Assembly (NCBI GenBank): GCA_021769725.1
Contig: JAETSI010000004.1
Span: forward strand, 106,192 to 170,191
Reading direction: 5' to 3'
DNA: 64,000 nucleotides
From: Oscillospiraceae bacterium
GTDB lineage: Bacteria > Bacillota > Clostridia > Oscillospirales > Ruminococcaceae
The stretch's first letter is position 1. Each line of letters starts with the position of its first letter. Below, in pieces: positions 36,126-44,967 of this stretch. The translations under genes and the position numbers were made by a program. The notes under the pieces were generated by a model. The model was not told the DNA's origin and made no database searches. It saw nothing but the letters and a program-made list of their open reading frames with translations.

Positions 36126-37286
36126 TCACCTCATCAGTTCGGCAGCCATTTCTTCTATCTGCTGCATATTTTCAGTCTTTACGCCTGCCTTTATGGTAAC
36201 TGTTGTATCAAGCCAGGTAATATTCTTGGATTTTTCAAACATACCTTTCATTATCTTTGCAGCCATTGGAGCCCACGCACCATTTTCAATAAGACCGATA
36301 GTTCTGTTCTGATAATTTCTTTCTGTAAGATCGCCGATAAAATGCTTCATAAACGGGAAAATATCGGCATTGTAGGTAGTTGTTGCAAGAACAAGTTTAC
36401 CATATCTGAAAGCGTCTTCAACGGCTTCTGCCATGTCCTCACGTGCAAGATCGCAGAAAACTACTTTAGGACAACCTTTTTCAATGAGCTTGTCACGGAG
36501 AATTTCGGCTGCCTTTTTAGTATTCCCGTAAACTGAGGTATATGCGATCATTACTCCTTGGGATTCAATGCCATAGCTTGACCAGGTGTTGTAGAGATCA
36601 AGGTAATATCCGAGGTTTTCGGTAAGAACCGGACCGTGAAGGGGACAAATAATGTTTATATCAAGTGCAGAAGCTTTTTTCAGAACTCCTTGAACCTGAA
36701 CGCCGTATTTTCCGACAATTCCGAAATAATAGCGGCGTGCTTCACAAGCCCAGTCCTCGTCAGCATCGAGGGCTCCGAATTTACCGAAAGCATCGGCAGA
36801 GAAAAGAACTTTTGCCGTGCTGTCGTATGTGAACATTACTTCCGGCCAGTGAACCATGGGAGCAAAGACAAATTTAAGTTCATGGCTGCCGAGAGAAAGG
36901 GTATCTCCGTCCTTGACTTCTACCGTTTTGCTGTCAAGTGAGATATTTTCAAAAAACAGCTTCATCATATTGAATGTCTTTGAATTTCCGACTATTGCGG
37001 CATCCGGGTATTTTTCCATGAATTTTACAATATTAGCAGAATGATCGGGCTCCATATGCTGAACGATCAGGTAATCGGGATTTTTTCCGGCAAGAGTTTC
37101 TTCAAGGTTTTCAAGCCATTTGTCTCCGAAATTTGCGTCAACAGTATCTAAAACCGCAATTTTTTCATCCATGATAACGTAAGAATTATATGCCATTCCG
37201 TTTGGAACATCGTACAATCCCTCAAACAGGTCAATTTCATGGTCGTTTACACCAATATAATAAATGTCCTTTGTAATATTATACAT
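36126..37286 (-). CDS. A-type flavoprotein (FprA family diiron oxygen/NO reductase)
   Basis: The 386-residue protein joins a metallo-beta-lactamase-like diiron domain (HMEPDHS: His77, Glu79, Asp81, His82) to a C-terminal flavodoxin domain ([33 protein letters not shown]). Family members reduce O2 to water or NO to N2O in anaerobes, taking electrons from rubredoxin or F420. The downstream genes for an FTR-like protein and thioredoxin suggest a stress-protection unit. An extended -10 promoter is visible upstream. Confidence 0.93.
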   Translation of the reverse strand: MYNITKDIYYIGVNDHEIDLFEGLYDVPNGMAYNSYVIMDEKIAVLDTVDANFGDKWLENLEETLAGKNPDYLIVQHMEPDHSANIVKFMEKYPDAAIVGNSKTFNMMKLFFENISLDSKTVEVKDGDTLSLGSHELKFVFAPMVHWPEVMFTYDSTAKVLFSADAFGKFGALDADEDWACEARRYYFGIVGKYGVQVQGVLKKASALDINIICPLHGPVLTENLGYYLDLYNTWSSYGIESQGVMIAYTSVYGNTKKAAEILRDKLIEKGCPKVVFCDLAREDMAEAVEDAFRYGKLVLATTTYNADIFPFMKHFIGDLTERNYQNRTIGLIENGAWAPMAAKIMKGMFEKSKNITWLDTTVTIKAGVKTENMQQIEEMAAELMR

Positions 37287-37321
37287 TGTTTTTTTACCTC
37301 TATTCTATTTAGGATATTTTT

Positions 37322-37350
37322 ATTATACCATATTATGGAAACTAAAAAAA
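37322..37350 (-). promoter_or_regulatory. Promoter of the flavoprotein-trxA run
   Basis: On the minus strand TGGTATAAT is an extended -10 box; the -35 region is only a T-run. Confidence 0.5.
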
Positions 37351-37479
37351 GTGGCAATTGCAACAAATATTTATGTTGATGTTTGTTTACTAAAACAAAT
37401 ATTCTTGTTTACTCAGGGTAACAAATGCGTTTTTTTGGAAATTTTGAGTTATAATAATAATGGATTATTTTCATGGGAT

Positions 37480-37929
37480 GTGAATGTTATAGATACAGTT
37501 GAAATATTTACAGACGGTGCATGCAGCGGAAATCCAGGGCCGGGCGGATATGGAGTAGTGCTTAGATACGGCAGCGTGGAAAAGGAACTGTCCGGCGGAG
37601 ACAGCGCTACGACAAATAACCGTATGGAACTTACCGGGGTTATAAAAGGGCTTTCAGCTCTGAAACGTCCATGCAGGGTGATACTTACTACGGACAGCAA
37701 ATATGTCTGCGACAGCATTAATAAGGGATGGCTGTACGGCTGGAAGAAAAAAGGCTGGATCAAATCCGATAAAAAACCGGTGCTGAACGTTGATTTGTGG
37801 GAACAGCTCCTGCCGCTTCTGGAAAAGCATGATGTTACATTCAATTGGGTCAAGGGTCATGCCGGACATCCGGAAAACGAACGCTGCGACAGGCTGGCAG
37901 TAGAGCAAAGAGATTTAATGTCAAAATAA
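37480..37929 (+). CDS. rnhA: Ribonuclease HI
   Basis: The 149-residue product shows [27 protein letters not shown] (catalytic Glu), [11 protein letters not shown] (Asp) and [15 protein letters not shown] (His, Asp), all the type I catalytic residues. It removes RNA from RNA-DNA hybrids. The start is uncertain: GTG at 37480 gives a normal-length N-terminus but lacks a good ribosome site, and a TTG at 37444 is possible. The frame stays open to 37264, but that part has no resemblance to the family. Confidence 0.9.
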   Translation: MNVIDTVEIFTDGACSGNPGPGGYGVVLRYGSVEKELSGGDSATTNNRMELTGVIKGLSALKRPCRVILTTDSKYVCDSINKGWLYGWKKKGWIKSDKKPVLNVDLWEQLLPLLEKHDVTFNWVKGHAGHPENERCDRLAVEQRDLMSK

Positions 37930-37943
37930 GGGAGGAATCCTAA

Positions 37944-39134
37944 ATGGAAAAAAGATTTATATATGCGGATAACGCCGCAACAACGGCAGTTTCAGATGAA
38001 GTTCTCAGCGCTATGCTGCCGCACTTTACAAAGGCTTATGGAAATGCTTCAAGCATCTATAAGCTTGGCAGAGACGCTCAGGCAGACGTTGAAAAAGCAC
38101 GTGAAAAGGTTGCTGTCGCTCTCGGGGCTGATCCAAAGGAGATATTTTTCACAAGCTGCGGTTCAGAATCTGACAACTGGGCTATCAAGGGAACTGCTGA
38201 AATGATGTCCAAAAAGGGCAAAAAGCATATCGTTACTTCTGTATTCGAGCATCATGCTGTGCTCCATACCTGCGAATATCTGGAAAAACACGGTTTTGAA
38301 GTAACTTATGTTCCCGTTGATGAAAAGGGTCTTATCGACTCTGAAAACGTGCGGAACGCTATCCGTGAAGATACGGCGCTTGTTACGATAATGTACGCAA
38401 ATAACGAAATAGGTACGATCCAGCCTATAGAAGAAATAGCTAAGATCTGTCATGAAAAAAAAGTTCTTTTCCATACGGACGCCGTACAGGCAGTCGGTCA
38501 TGTGGAGATCGACGTAAAAAAACAGGGAATTGATATGCTGTCGCTTTCTGGTCATAAAATTCATGCTCAAAAAGGAATTGGCGCTCTTTATGTACGAAAG
38601 GGCATTGTTCTGCCGAATCTCATTCACGGCGGCGGACAGGAAAGAGGAAAGCGTGCCGGCACAGAGAACGTTCCTGCTATTGTGGGACTGGGCAGGGCTA
38701 TTGAGATAGCTTGCAGCAATATCGTTGAAAAGGCAGATATTGTTACTCCCAAGAGAAACCGCCTGATAGACGGCATTCTGAAGCTTCCGTATACACGTCT
38801 TAACGGCGACAGGGATAAGAGACTGCCTGGTAATCTGAATATATCTATAGAGGGCATTGAGGGCGAATCGCTGCTTCTCATGCTTGATCTTAACGGAATA
38901 TGCGCTTCATCCGGTTCTGCCTGCACATCAGGCTCTCTTGATCCTTCTCACGTACTGCTTTCAATAGGTCTGAAACATGAGGTCGCTCACGGCTCGTTAA
39001 GACTTTCAATCGAGGAGGATATTACCGACGAAGACGTTGATTATATCCTTGAAGTCATTCCAAAAGTAGTTGAAAGACTGAGAGAAATGTCGCCCGTATG
39101 GGAGAAAATGATGAACGGCGAAGAAGTTAAGTAA
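37944..39134 (+). CDS. nifS: Cysteine desulfurase (NifS/IscS class)
   Basis: The 396-residue PLP enzyme has the Schiff-base Lys205 in [13 protein letters not shown] and catalytic Cys327 on the loop [12 protein letters not shown], followed by LDPSHVLL. It releases sulphur from cysteine for Fe-S clusters on the neighbouring scaffold. The last residues ([13 protein letters not shown]) are typical of clostridial NifS. The scaffold gene follows by 31 bp. Confidence 0.96.
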   Translation: MEKRFIYADNAATTAVSDEVLSAMLPHFTKAYGNASSIYKLGRDAQADVEKAREKVAVALGADPKEIFFTSCGSESDNWAIKGTAEMMSKKGKKHIVTSVFEHHAVLHTCEYLEKHGFEVTYVPVDEKGLIDSENVRNAIREDTALVTIMYANNEIGTIQPIEEIAKICHEKKVLFHTDAVQAVGHVEIDVKKQGIDMLSLSGHKIHAQKGIGALYVRKGIVLPNLIHGGGQERGKRAGTENVPAIVGLGRAIEIACSNIVEKADIVTPKRNRLIDGILKLPYTRLNGDRDKRLPGNLNISIEGIEGESLLLMLDLNGICASSGSACTSGSLDPSHVLLSIGLKHEVAHGSLRLSIEEDITDEDVDYILEVIPKVVERLREMSPVWEKMMNGEEVK

Positions 39135-39165
39135 TGTATGAAATAACAAAAGGAGAAATATAGCT

Positions 39166-39582
39166 ATGATGTACAGTGAAAAAGTTCTGGATCACTTTTC
39201 AAACCCCAGAAATGTAGGAGAAATTGATGACGCAGACGGCGTTGGAGAGATCGGAAACGCCAAGTGCGGAGATATTATGAAAATGTATCTCAAAATAGAC
39301 AAAGGAATCATTACAGATGCAAAGTTCAAGACATTCGGCTGCGGTGCGGCTGTTGCAACATCGTCTATGGCAACTGAGCTTATAAAGGGTAAGTCAATTG
39401 ACGATGCTCTGAAGCTCACCAACGATGCTGTTGTAGAGGCTCTTGACGGACTTCCGGCAGTAAAGGTACATTGTTCAGTACTTGCCGAACAGGCTGTAAG
39501 AGCGGCTTTGTCAGATTATTACACAAGACAGGGTATAGATCCTCTGCCGATAGTCGGAGAAATAAAAGAGCCTGAAGAATAA
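39166..39582 (+). CDS. nifU: Fe-S cluster scaffold protein (NifU/IscU class)
   Basis: The 138-residue protein has the three cluster-binding cysteines Cys34 (NAKCGD), Cys59 (FGCGAA) and Cys103 (VHCS), plus Asp36 that aids release. It is the N-terminal-type NifU/IscU scaffold without the NifU C-terminal domains. It forms a two-gene unit with nifS; no Rrf2-type regulator is nearby. Two adjacent ATGs start it. Confidence 0.95.
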   Translation: MMYSEKVLDHFSNPRNVGEIDDADGVGEIGNAKCGDIMKMYLKIDKGIITDAKFKTFGCGAAVATSSMATELIKGKSIDDALKLTNDAVVEALDGLPAVKVHCSVLAEQAVRAALSDYYTRQGIDPLPIVGEIKEPEE

Positions 39583-39587
39583 AAAAT

Positions 39588-39617
39588 ATCCCGGAGTTTC
39601 ATATAAAACTCCGGGAT
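39588..39617. terminator. Bidirectional terminator after nifU
   Basis: A perfect 12-bp stem ATCCCGGAGTTT/AAACTCCGGGAT between convergent genes. Confidence 0.88.
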
Positions 39618-39639
39618 TTATTATTTCTGCCTGCGGTTG

Positions 39640-41091
39640 TCAGGATTCTTCTTTATCTTCATTTTCATCGTTGTCGGCTATTTTTTTATAATTCTTTTCG
39701 GCTTCCTTTTCAAGAGCCTCTTTCTGTGCTTTTTTTGCTCCTCGTGTTGCACTTTTTCTGCTTCTTGCCATTAAAACAATTGCGAAAACAATTGCTGTCA
39801 GCAGAATTCCAACTACGATAATAATAAACGCAAGTTTTTTAAGATCAACTCCGGTCGAGTCATACTCGATCTTATTATTTTTTGCATATTTTTCACCTGC
39901 TGATCCGGCGGTAACGCTCATTTTAAAACCGTCAATACTTACAGTTTCATAACTTCCGTCCTCTGAATAGTTATTTTTAATTCCGAAAGCATTGTTTCCT
40001 ATCTTTTCAACAGATTTTGGTATTGTTATCTGTTTCAGTTCCGGGCAGTCGAGAAAAGCATTTTCTCCGATATTTTTCAGATTTTCCTGTAGAATAGCTT
40101 TGTTCATGGAATAACAAACCATGAATGCGCCGTCGCTGATTGTTTCAAGGGAAAGGGGAAGTTCTACAGATTCAAGTGCTATATCGTAAGCAAATGCACA
40201 TTTTTCCAGGGTTTTCAGCCCCTCCGAGAAATCAATGCTTTTAAGGGACGTGCATTCGCTGAATGCGTAACCGCCGATAGTTTCGACTGAATCTGGAATA
40301 TACAGATTGGTTATGCCGGAACATAGTGAAAATGCACCGCCGTTTATTTCTCTTACGCTGTTTTTTATGCGAAGTTCTCCAGAAATGCTTGGTGCAGCAC
40401 GGTATATAATTTTTTCGTCCTTATCATACAGGATTCCGTCAACGACCTTGAAAGCTGTACATCCCTCAGCATCAAAAGTTTCTATCGGAGCATAGCTGAA
40501 CGCCATATCCCCGATTTCCGAAAGGGAATCCGGAAGTGTGAATTGGGTGAGTGAATAGCATCCGTCAAAAGCAGAATCGCATATTTTTGTAACACTGTCC
40601 GGTAGATCAACGGAGGTCAGTGATTTGCAGTTTCCAAAAGCCATGTTGCCGACTTCGGTAAGATTATCAGAAAGAACTACCTCGGTAAGCAGGCTACAGT
40701 CAAGAAACGTATTGTCGGGAATTTTAGTAATTGAGTCTGGGATGGAAACTTTTTTCAGAGAAGTGCATCCCACGAATGTATTTGAGCCGATTTTTTTTAC
40801 CGTATCAGGAATATTCACTTCCGACAGGGTAGAGCATCCGGCAAAAGCGCCGTCTTTTATTTCTACTATGCTTATGCCGTTTACAATGCCGGGAAAAGAA
40901 GTCAGAATTGTGGCTGTACATTTCTTTACGGCATATCCGCCCTCGACCTCTTCATAAATAAAGCTTCCGTCCTGCAATACATCTTCAGCGTTTTGGAGGT
41001 CGTCTGCCGAAACCCAATATGCCGGAAGCGCAGCTAACAGTCCTATAGCCGCTGTCGCCGCAGAAAAGATTTTTATAAGCTTATTCTTCAT
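39640..41091 (-). CDS. BspA-type leucine-rich-repeat surface protein 1
   Basis: The 483-residue protein has a signal peptide (MKNKLIKIFSAATAAIGLLA, then ALPAYWVSADD), about a dozen LRR_5 units of about 23 residues (GAFAGCSTLSEVNIPDTVKK, NTFVGCTSLKKVSIPDSITK) and a C-terminal membrane helix with a Lys/Arg/Glu tail, suggesting it is anchored with the repeats outside. BspA-type repeats mediate adhesion in gut and oral bacteria; the target is unknown. The ATG at 41091 overlaps the upstream gene by 11 bp, so the two are probably translated together. Confidence 0.88.
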   Translation of the reverse strand: MKNKLIKIFSAATAAIGLLAALPAYWVSADDLQNAEDVLQDGSFIYEEVEGGYAVKKCTATILTSFPGIVNGISIVEIKDGAFAGCSTLSEVNIPDTVKKIGSNTFVGCTSLKKVSIPDSITKIPDNTFLDCSLLTEVVLSDNLTEVGNMAFGNCKSLTSVDLPDSVTKICDSAFDGCYSLTQFTLPDSLSEIGDMAFSYAPIETFDAEGCTAFKVVDGILYDKDEKIIYRAAPSISGELRIKNSVREINGGAFSLCSGITNLYIPDSVETIGGYAFSECTSLKSIDFSEGLKTLEKCAFAYDIALESVELPLSLETISDGAFMVCYSMNKAILQENLKNIGENAFLDCPELKQITIPKSVEKIGNNAFGIKNNYSEDGSYETVSIDGFKMSVTAGSAGEKYAKNNKIEYDSTGVDLKKLAFIIIVVGILLTAIVFAIVLMARSRKSATRGAKKAQKEALEKEAEKNYKKIADNDENEDKEES

Positions 41092-43309
41092 TGTTTTCTT
41101 TTTCCTTTTCATTAGTTTCATCCGAATTATTGGTATTCTTTTTTTCGGATTTTTTCTTTACGGGAGAAGAAGATTTCCTCGCCTTTGATTTCTTCACTGC
41201 AATGCTGCCGATAAGCGCCGCAATAAGAAAAGCTATTCCGCCGCCGCTTATCCATAAAATTGTTTTTCTTACATTTTTTCCGAATATCTCAACAGTATCA
41301 GTTACCGCTTCGATATTGTTTTTTTCAGCATATTCAACGCCCGTATCGTCTTTTGCCTTGTTTGTATAAAGCTTGAATCCCTCAACAAGACCGTTTCCGC
41401 CGGTTGTGCCGTCCTCATTTGTAATTGTATCATCATAGAAATATCCGAATGCAAAAATACCTATTTCGGTATCGCTGCTGCGAAGCCGGACTTTTTTCAG
41501 ATTTACGCAGTCATAGAAGGCGCCGTCGCCGACCTTTTTAAGATTTTTAGAAAGCTTGACAGAGGAGAGCTTTTTGCAGTTTTCAAATGCAGATATACCA
41601 ATGTTTTCAACGTTGGAAAGGTCAACTTCTTCAAGATGATAATTTCCTGAAAAAGCGTCATTGCCGATTGTCTTTACACCGTCAGGGACTGTATATTCTT
41701 TGCTTGTGATTCCTTTTGGATAATGTACGAGAACGGATTTGTCTTTATTGTAAAGAATGCCATTTTTCGATGAGTAAGCTCCGTCGCCGTCAGATACACT
41801 GATTTTTTCAAGGGATGAAAGGTACATGAAAGGATCTTCATCCTCGACGCCGATAGATGTGCAGTTTCCTGAAAGCTTCAGTTCCTTTAATTTGGTGCAG
41901 TAATTGAATACGCCTGAACCAATAGTGACCGCTCCGCCGAGGTCAGCGCTTTCAAGAGATTCGCAGCCGTCAAAGATGTTATCCTCAATCAGTGTGACAC
42001 TTTGTGGGAGTGTAATGTTTTTAAGTTTAGTGCAGTTCATAAACGCCATTTTCCTTATGGTCGTTATTCCCTCTGAAAAGATAATCTCTTCTGCTTTGTT
42101 TTCTGAAAAGGCGGCAGGATAGATTTCTGTTACTTTTATGCCGTCAATTTCAGAGGGAACAGTAATAACCGGATCTACAGAGGAGCAGTAAATAATAGCC
42201 ACACCGCCCTCAATCTCGGCATACTGGAATTCCCCGAAGCTTTGCATTGTAAGATTATCCATATATTTCATTTCTTCGTCCTGTTCGGGAGTACGGAACT
42301 GAAAATCATTCTGATATTCGTAATCGGTATCTGAATCTGTAGCATATGTATAGGCAGCCGAACCTATTTCCCCCACGATAATAAAACTGCTGTCCATAAC
42401 TTCTTCACCGGCGTTATTTATAGAATATCCAAAAGCGCTGTATTCTATAGAACTTACAGATGAGGGGATATATACCTTGGTCAGACCTGTGTTTGTGAAA
42501 GCGTGCTGCCCGATATGCTCCAGATTATCGGGAAAAGTTATATCCGTAAGAGACGTGCATCCGGCAAAAGCTCCGCCGCTGATCTCCATAAGAGTATCCG
42601 GCAGTTTAACGTCGGAAAGAGAAGAACAGTAGGCGAATCCATAGTCACCGATACTCGCAAGACTTGTACTGCTGAGATCCACAGATGTGAGATCGTCACA
42701 ATAGCTGACAGCAAATTGATTTATTCCTTCAAGAGTTGAAGGGAGTTTTATCTCAGTAAGCGGCAGATTATAAAGTGCCGCACTTCCTATTATTTTAACG
42801 CCTTCGGGAACAGTGAAGGAAGTGCCTGTTTTCATTTGCGGATAGCAGATAAGCTGAGTTTTGTCCTTTGTGTAGAGCACGCCGTTTTCGACGATATAAT
42901 CTTCGTTGGCGCTGTCGACTTTAATTTCTTTCAGGCGGTTGCACACGGAAAAAGGATTAGCAGACGAAATGTAATCTATAGAAGCTGGAATGGTTATCGT
43001 CTCGTAAGGAAGGTCGTCTTTTTCGCCGAAAGCGGTTGGCCCGAGTTCCGCAACAGTAAAACCGTCCAGAGTATCGGGAATGACAAGATTTTTTTCAATG
43101 CTGGTGCATCCCTCTATGCGGGCGGTGTTATCTGTTGTAAGGGAGTAGGAAAAATCTCCGGAGATTTTTATTTCTTCCTGAGCTTCTGTGGTATCTTCAG
43201 CGGTGACTGCCGTTTCTGTTTCGTTATCCGCAAAAGCTGCGTATAACGGAGCTGATGCGCATATAAGCAAGCTCAACAGGAAAGCTGCTGTTTTTTTATG
43301 AAAAAGCAT
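41081..43309 (-). CDS. BspA-type leucine-rich-repeat surface protein 2
   Basis: The 742-residue protein has a signal peptide (MLFHKKTAAFLLSLLICASA), two blocks of LRR_5 units separated by a short linker near residues 330-350 and a C-terminal membrane helix (ILWISGGGIAFLIAALIGSI) with a charged tail. It has the same layout as its downstream neighbour, so the pair probably arose by duplication. GAGGTAAAAAT precedes the ATG. It is probably a surface adhesin; the ligand cannot be read from sequence. Confidence 0.88.
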   Translation of the reverse strand: MLFHKKTAAFLLSLLICASAPLYAAFADNETETAVTAEDTTEAQEEIKISGDFSYSLTTDNTARIEGCTSIEKNLVIPDTLDGFTVAELGPTAFGEKDDLPYETITIPASIDYISSANPFSVCNRLKEIKVDSANEDYIVENGVLYTKDKTQLICYPQMKTGTSFTVPEGVKIIGSAALYNLPLTEIKLPSTLEGINQFAVSYCDDLTSVDLSSTSLASIGDYGFAYCSSLSDVKLPDTLMEISGGAFAGCTSLTDITFPDNLEHIGQHAFTNTGLTKVYIPSSVSSIEYSAFGYSINNAGEEVMDSSFIIVGEIGSAAYTYATDSDTDYEYQNDFQFRTPEQDEEMKYMDNLTMQSFGEFQYAEIEGGVAIIYCSSVDPVITVPSEIDGIKVTEIYPAAFSENKAEEIIFSEGITTIRKMAFMNCTKLKNITLPQSVTLIEDNIFDGCESLESADLGGAVTIGSGVFNYCTKLKELKLSGNCTSIGVEDEDPFMYLSSLEKISVSDGDGAYSSKNGILYNKDKSVLVHYPKGITSKEYTVPDGVKTIGNDAFSGNYHLEEVDLSNVENIGISAFENCKKLSSVKLSKNLKKVGDGAFYDCVNLKKVRLRSSDTEIGIFAFGYFYDDTITNEDGTTGGNGLVEGFKLYTNKAKDDTGVEYAEKNNIEAVTDTVEIFGKNVRKTILWISGGGIAFLIAALIGSIAVKKSKARKSSSPVKKKSEKKNTNNSDETNEKEKENNEE

Positions 43310-43406
43310 ATTTTTACCTCTTTATATTATAATTTGCGTTATGCTGCCTATAATTATATCATATTTTTAAAAATAAATCAATGGATTTCACAATGTTTTC
43401 ATTAAA

Positions 43407-43436
43407 CGAATAATTTGCACTATTTGTATCAAAATA
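43407..43436 (+). promoter_or_regulatory. Possible forespore (sigma-G-like) promoter of spoVAD
   Basis: CGAATA and CAAAATA are separated by 17 bp, each one base from the usual forespore pattern. Confidence 0.3.
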
Positions 43437-43453
43437 TAATAGGAGGTGTTTAT

Positions 43454-44473
43454 ATGGCAGAATATATCGACAGAGGAATTTTCAGATTTGGAAATGCGCC
43501 GAAAATACAATCATATGCTTCAATAGCCGGAAAAAAAGAAGGTGAAGGCCCTCTCGGAAAATATTTCGATCAGGTAGTAGAGGACAGTCATTTCGGTAAG
43601 GATACATGGGAACAGGCGGAAAGCCATTTTCAGCTTGAAGCGGTAAGTACGGCTATCAGGAAAGCTAATCTTGCTAAGGAGGATATCGGAGCTGTATGTT
43701 CCGGCGATCTTATAAATCAATGTATCGGTTCAACTTATGGTTTGAGAGAACTTGAAATACCATATATAGGCATATACGGAGCTTGTTCAACCATGGCTGA
43801 GGGACTTATGCTTGCGTCAATTCTTGTTGAAAGCGGAGCGGTTGATCGCTGTGCGGCAGTTACATCCTCTCACTTTTCAACGGCAGAGCGTCAATTCAGA
43901 TTTCCGCTTTCCTATGGCGGACAGCGTACTCCCACATCCCAGTGGACTTGTACGGCATCGGGATCGGTAATAGTTTCTCACAGCGGAAATATCGAAGCTG
44001 TAGGAGGATGCATTGGAAAGATCACCGATATGGGCGTGACAGATATTAACAATATGGGCAGTGCAATGGCTCCGGCAGCGGCAGAAACGATACGGCGTTA
44101 TCTTGAAGCAACAAAAACTTTGCCGGAAGATTATGACTATATTGTGACCGGTGATCTTGGCACAACAGGAAGTACTTTGCTTGTTGAATTTCTTATGAAA
44201 AAGGGAACGGATATTTCACGTCAGCACCGTGACTGCGGAGTAATGATCTTTGATCCTGCGGAACAGGACACTCACTGCGGCGGCTCCGGATGCGGATGCA
44301 GTGCAAGCGTGCTTTGCGGCTATTTTCTGCCTCTGATGGAACGTGGCGAGGCAAAAAATATTCTCTTTGCGGCAACGGGAGCGCTTATGTCGCCAATGTC
44401 TTTGCAGCAGGGTGAGACTATCCCTACTATTTCGCATCTTGTGCATCTAAGGAGGACTGGATTATGTTATTAG
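43454..44473 (+). CDS. spoVAD: Stage V sporulation protein AD
   Basis: The 339-residue thiolase-fold protein matches SpoVAD (YASIAGKKEGEGPLGKYFD, GDLINQCIGSTYGLR, YGACSTMAEGL, FSTAERQFRFPLSYGGQRTP). SpoVAD binds dipicolinic acid and belongs to the channel that moves it into and out of spores. ATG 43454 has AGGAGGTG upstream. spoVAC, normally the gene before it, is missing at this locus. Confidence 0.95.
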   Translation: MAEYIDRGIFRFGNAPKIQSYASIAGKKEGEGPLGKYFDQVVEDSHFGKDTWEQAESHFQLEAVSTAIRKANLAKEDIGAVCSGDLINQCIGSTYGLRELEIPYIGIYGACSTMAEGLMLASILVESGAVDRCAAVTSSHFSTAERQFRFPLSYGGQRTPTSQWTCTASGSVIVSHSGNIEAVGGCIGKITDMGVTDINNMGSAMAPAAAETIRRYLEATKTLPEDYDYIVTGDLGTTGSTLLVEFLMKKGTDISRQHRDCGVMIFDPAEQDTHCGGSGCGCSASVLCGYFLPLMERGEAKNILFAATGALMSPMSLQQGETIPTISHLVHLRRTGLCY

Positions 44474-44823
44474 ATATTTTAAGAGCATTTATTGTCGGAG
44501 GAATCATATGTTCGGTAGGACAGCTTCTTATTGATTATACCAAGCTTACCCCGGCAAGAATCCTTACGGGATTCGTAGTAGCAGGAGTTATTTTATCAGC
44601 GGTGGGAATCTACGGTCCTCTCGTTGAATTTGCCGGTGCAGGAGCGACTGTTCCGCTTACGGGCTTCGGTCATACTCTTGCGGAGGGAATACGCAGAACA
44701 ATATCCGACGACGGAATTCTTGGTATATTCACCGGAGGAATGACAGCCGCTGCCGGCGGTATAACGGCTGCATTGCTTTTCGGAGTTCTTGCGGCAGCCA
44801 TATTTCCACAGAGAGATAAATAA
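44464..44823 (+). CDS. spoVAE: Stage V sporulation protein AE
   Basis: The 119-residue hydrophobic protein shows LLIDYTKLTPARILTGFVVAG and GAGATVPLTGFGHTLAEG, typical of SpoVAE. It is a membrane part of the dipicolinate channel. It overlaps spoVAD by 10 bp. Confidence 0.93.
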   Translation: MLLDILRAFIVGGIICSVGQLLIDYTKLTPARILTGFVVAGVILSAVGIYGPLVEFAGAGATVPLTGFGHTLAEGIRRTISDDGILGIFTGGMTAAAGGITAALLFGVLAAAIFPQRDK

Positions 44824-44835
44824 TATTATAACGAT

Positions 44836-44851
44836 TGTTTCACGTGAAACA
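44836..44851. other. parS site 4
   Basis: A perfect TGTTTCACGTGAAACA, 12 bp after the spoVAE stop. Confidence 0.95.
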
Positions 44852-44884
44852 TTTTTGTATTAAAAAGCCAAAAACAAATATAAT

Positions 44885-44900
44885 TGTTTCACGTGAAACA
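44885..44900. other. parS site 5
   Basis: A perfect TGTTTCACGTGAAACA, 33 bp after site 4. The close pair may load ParB strongly. Confidence 0.95.
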
Positions 44901-44967
44901 TAGGGCATATCCTGTCCGAAAGGCACATATACTGTAAGGACAAATCCTCTCAGGAAAGGGTGAGCTT

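Noticed and set aside
37264..37479. An N-terminal extension of RNase HI of about 72 residues with a hydrophobic start
   Set aside because: It overlaps the divergent flavoprotein gene and its promoter, lacks a ribosome site, and RNase HI normally begins a few residues before the IFTDGAC motif.
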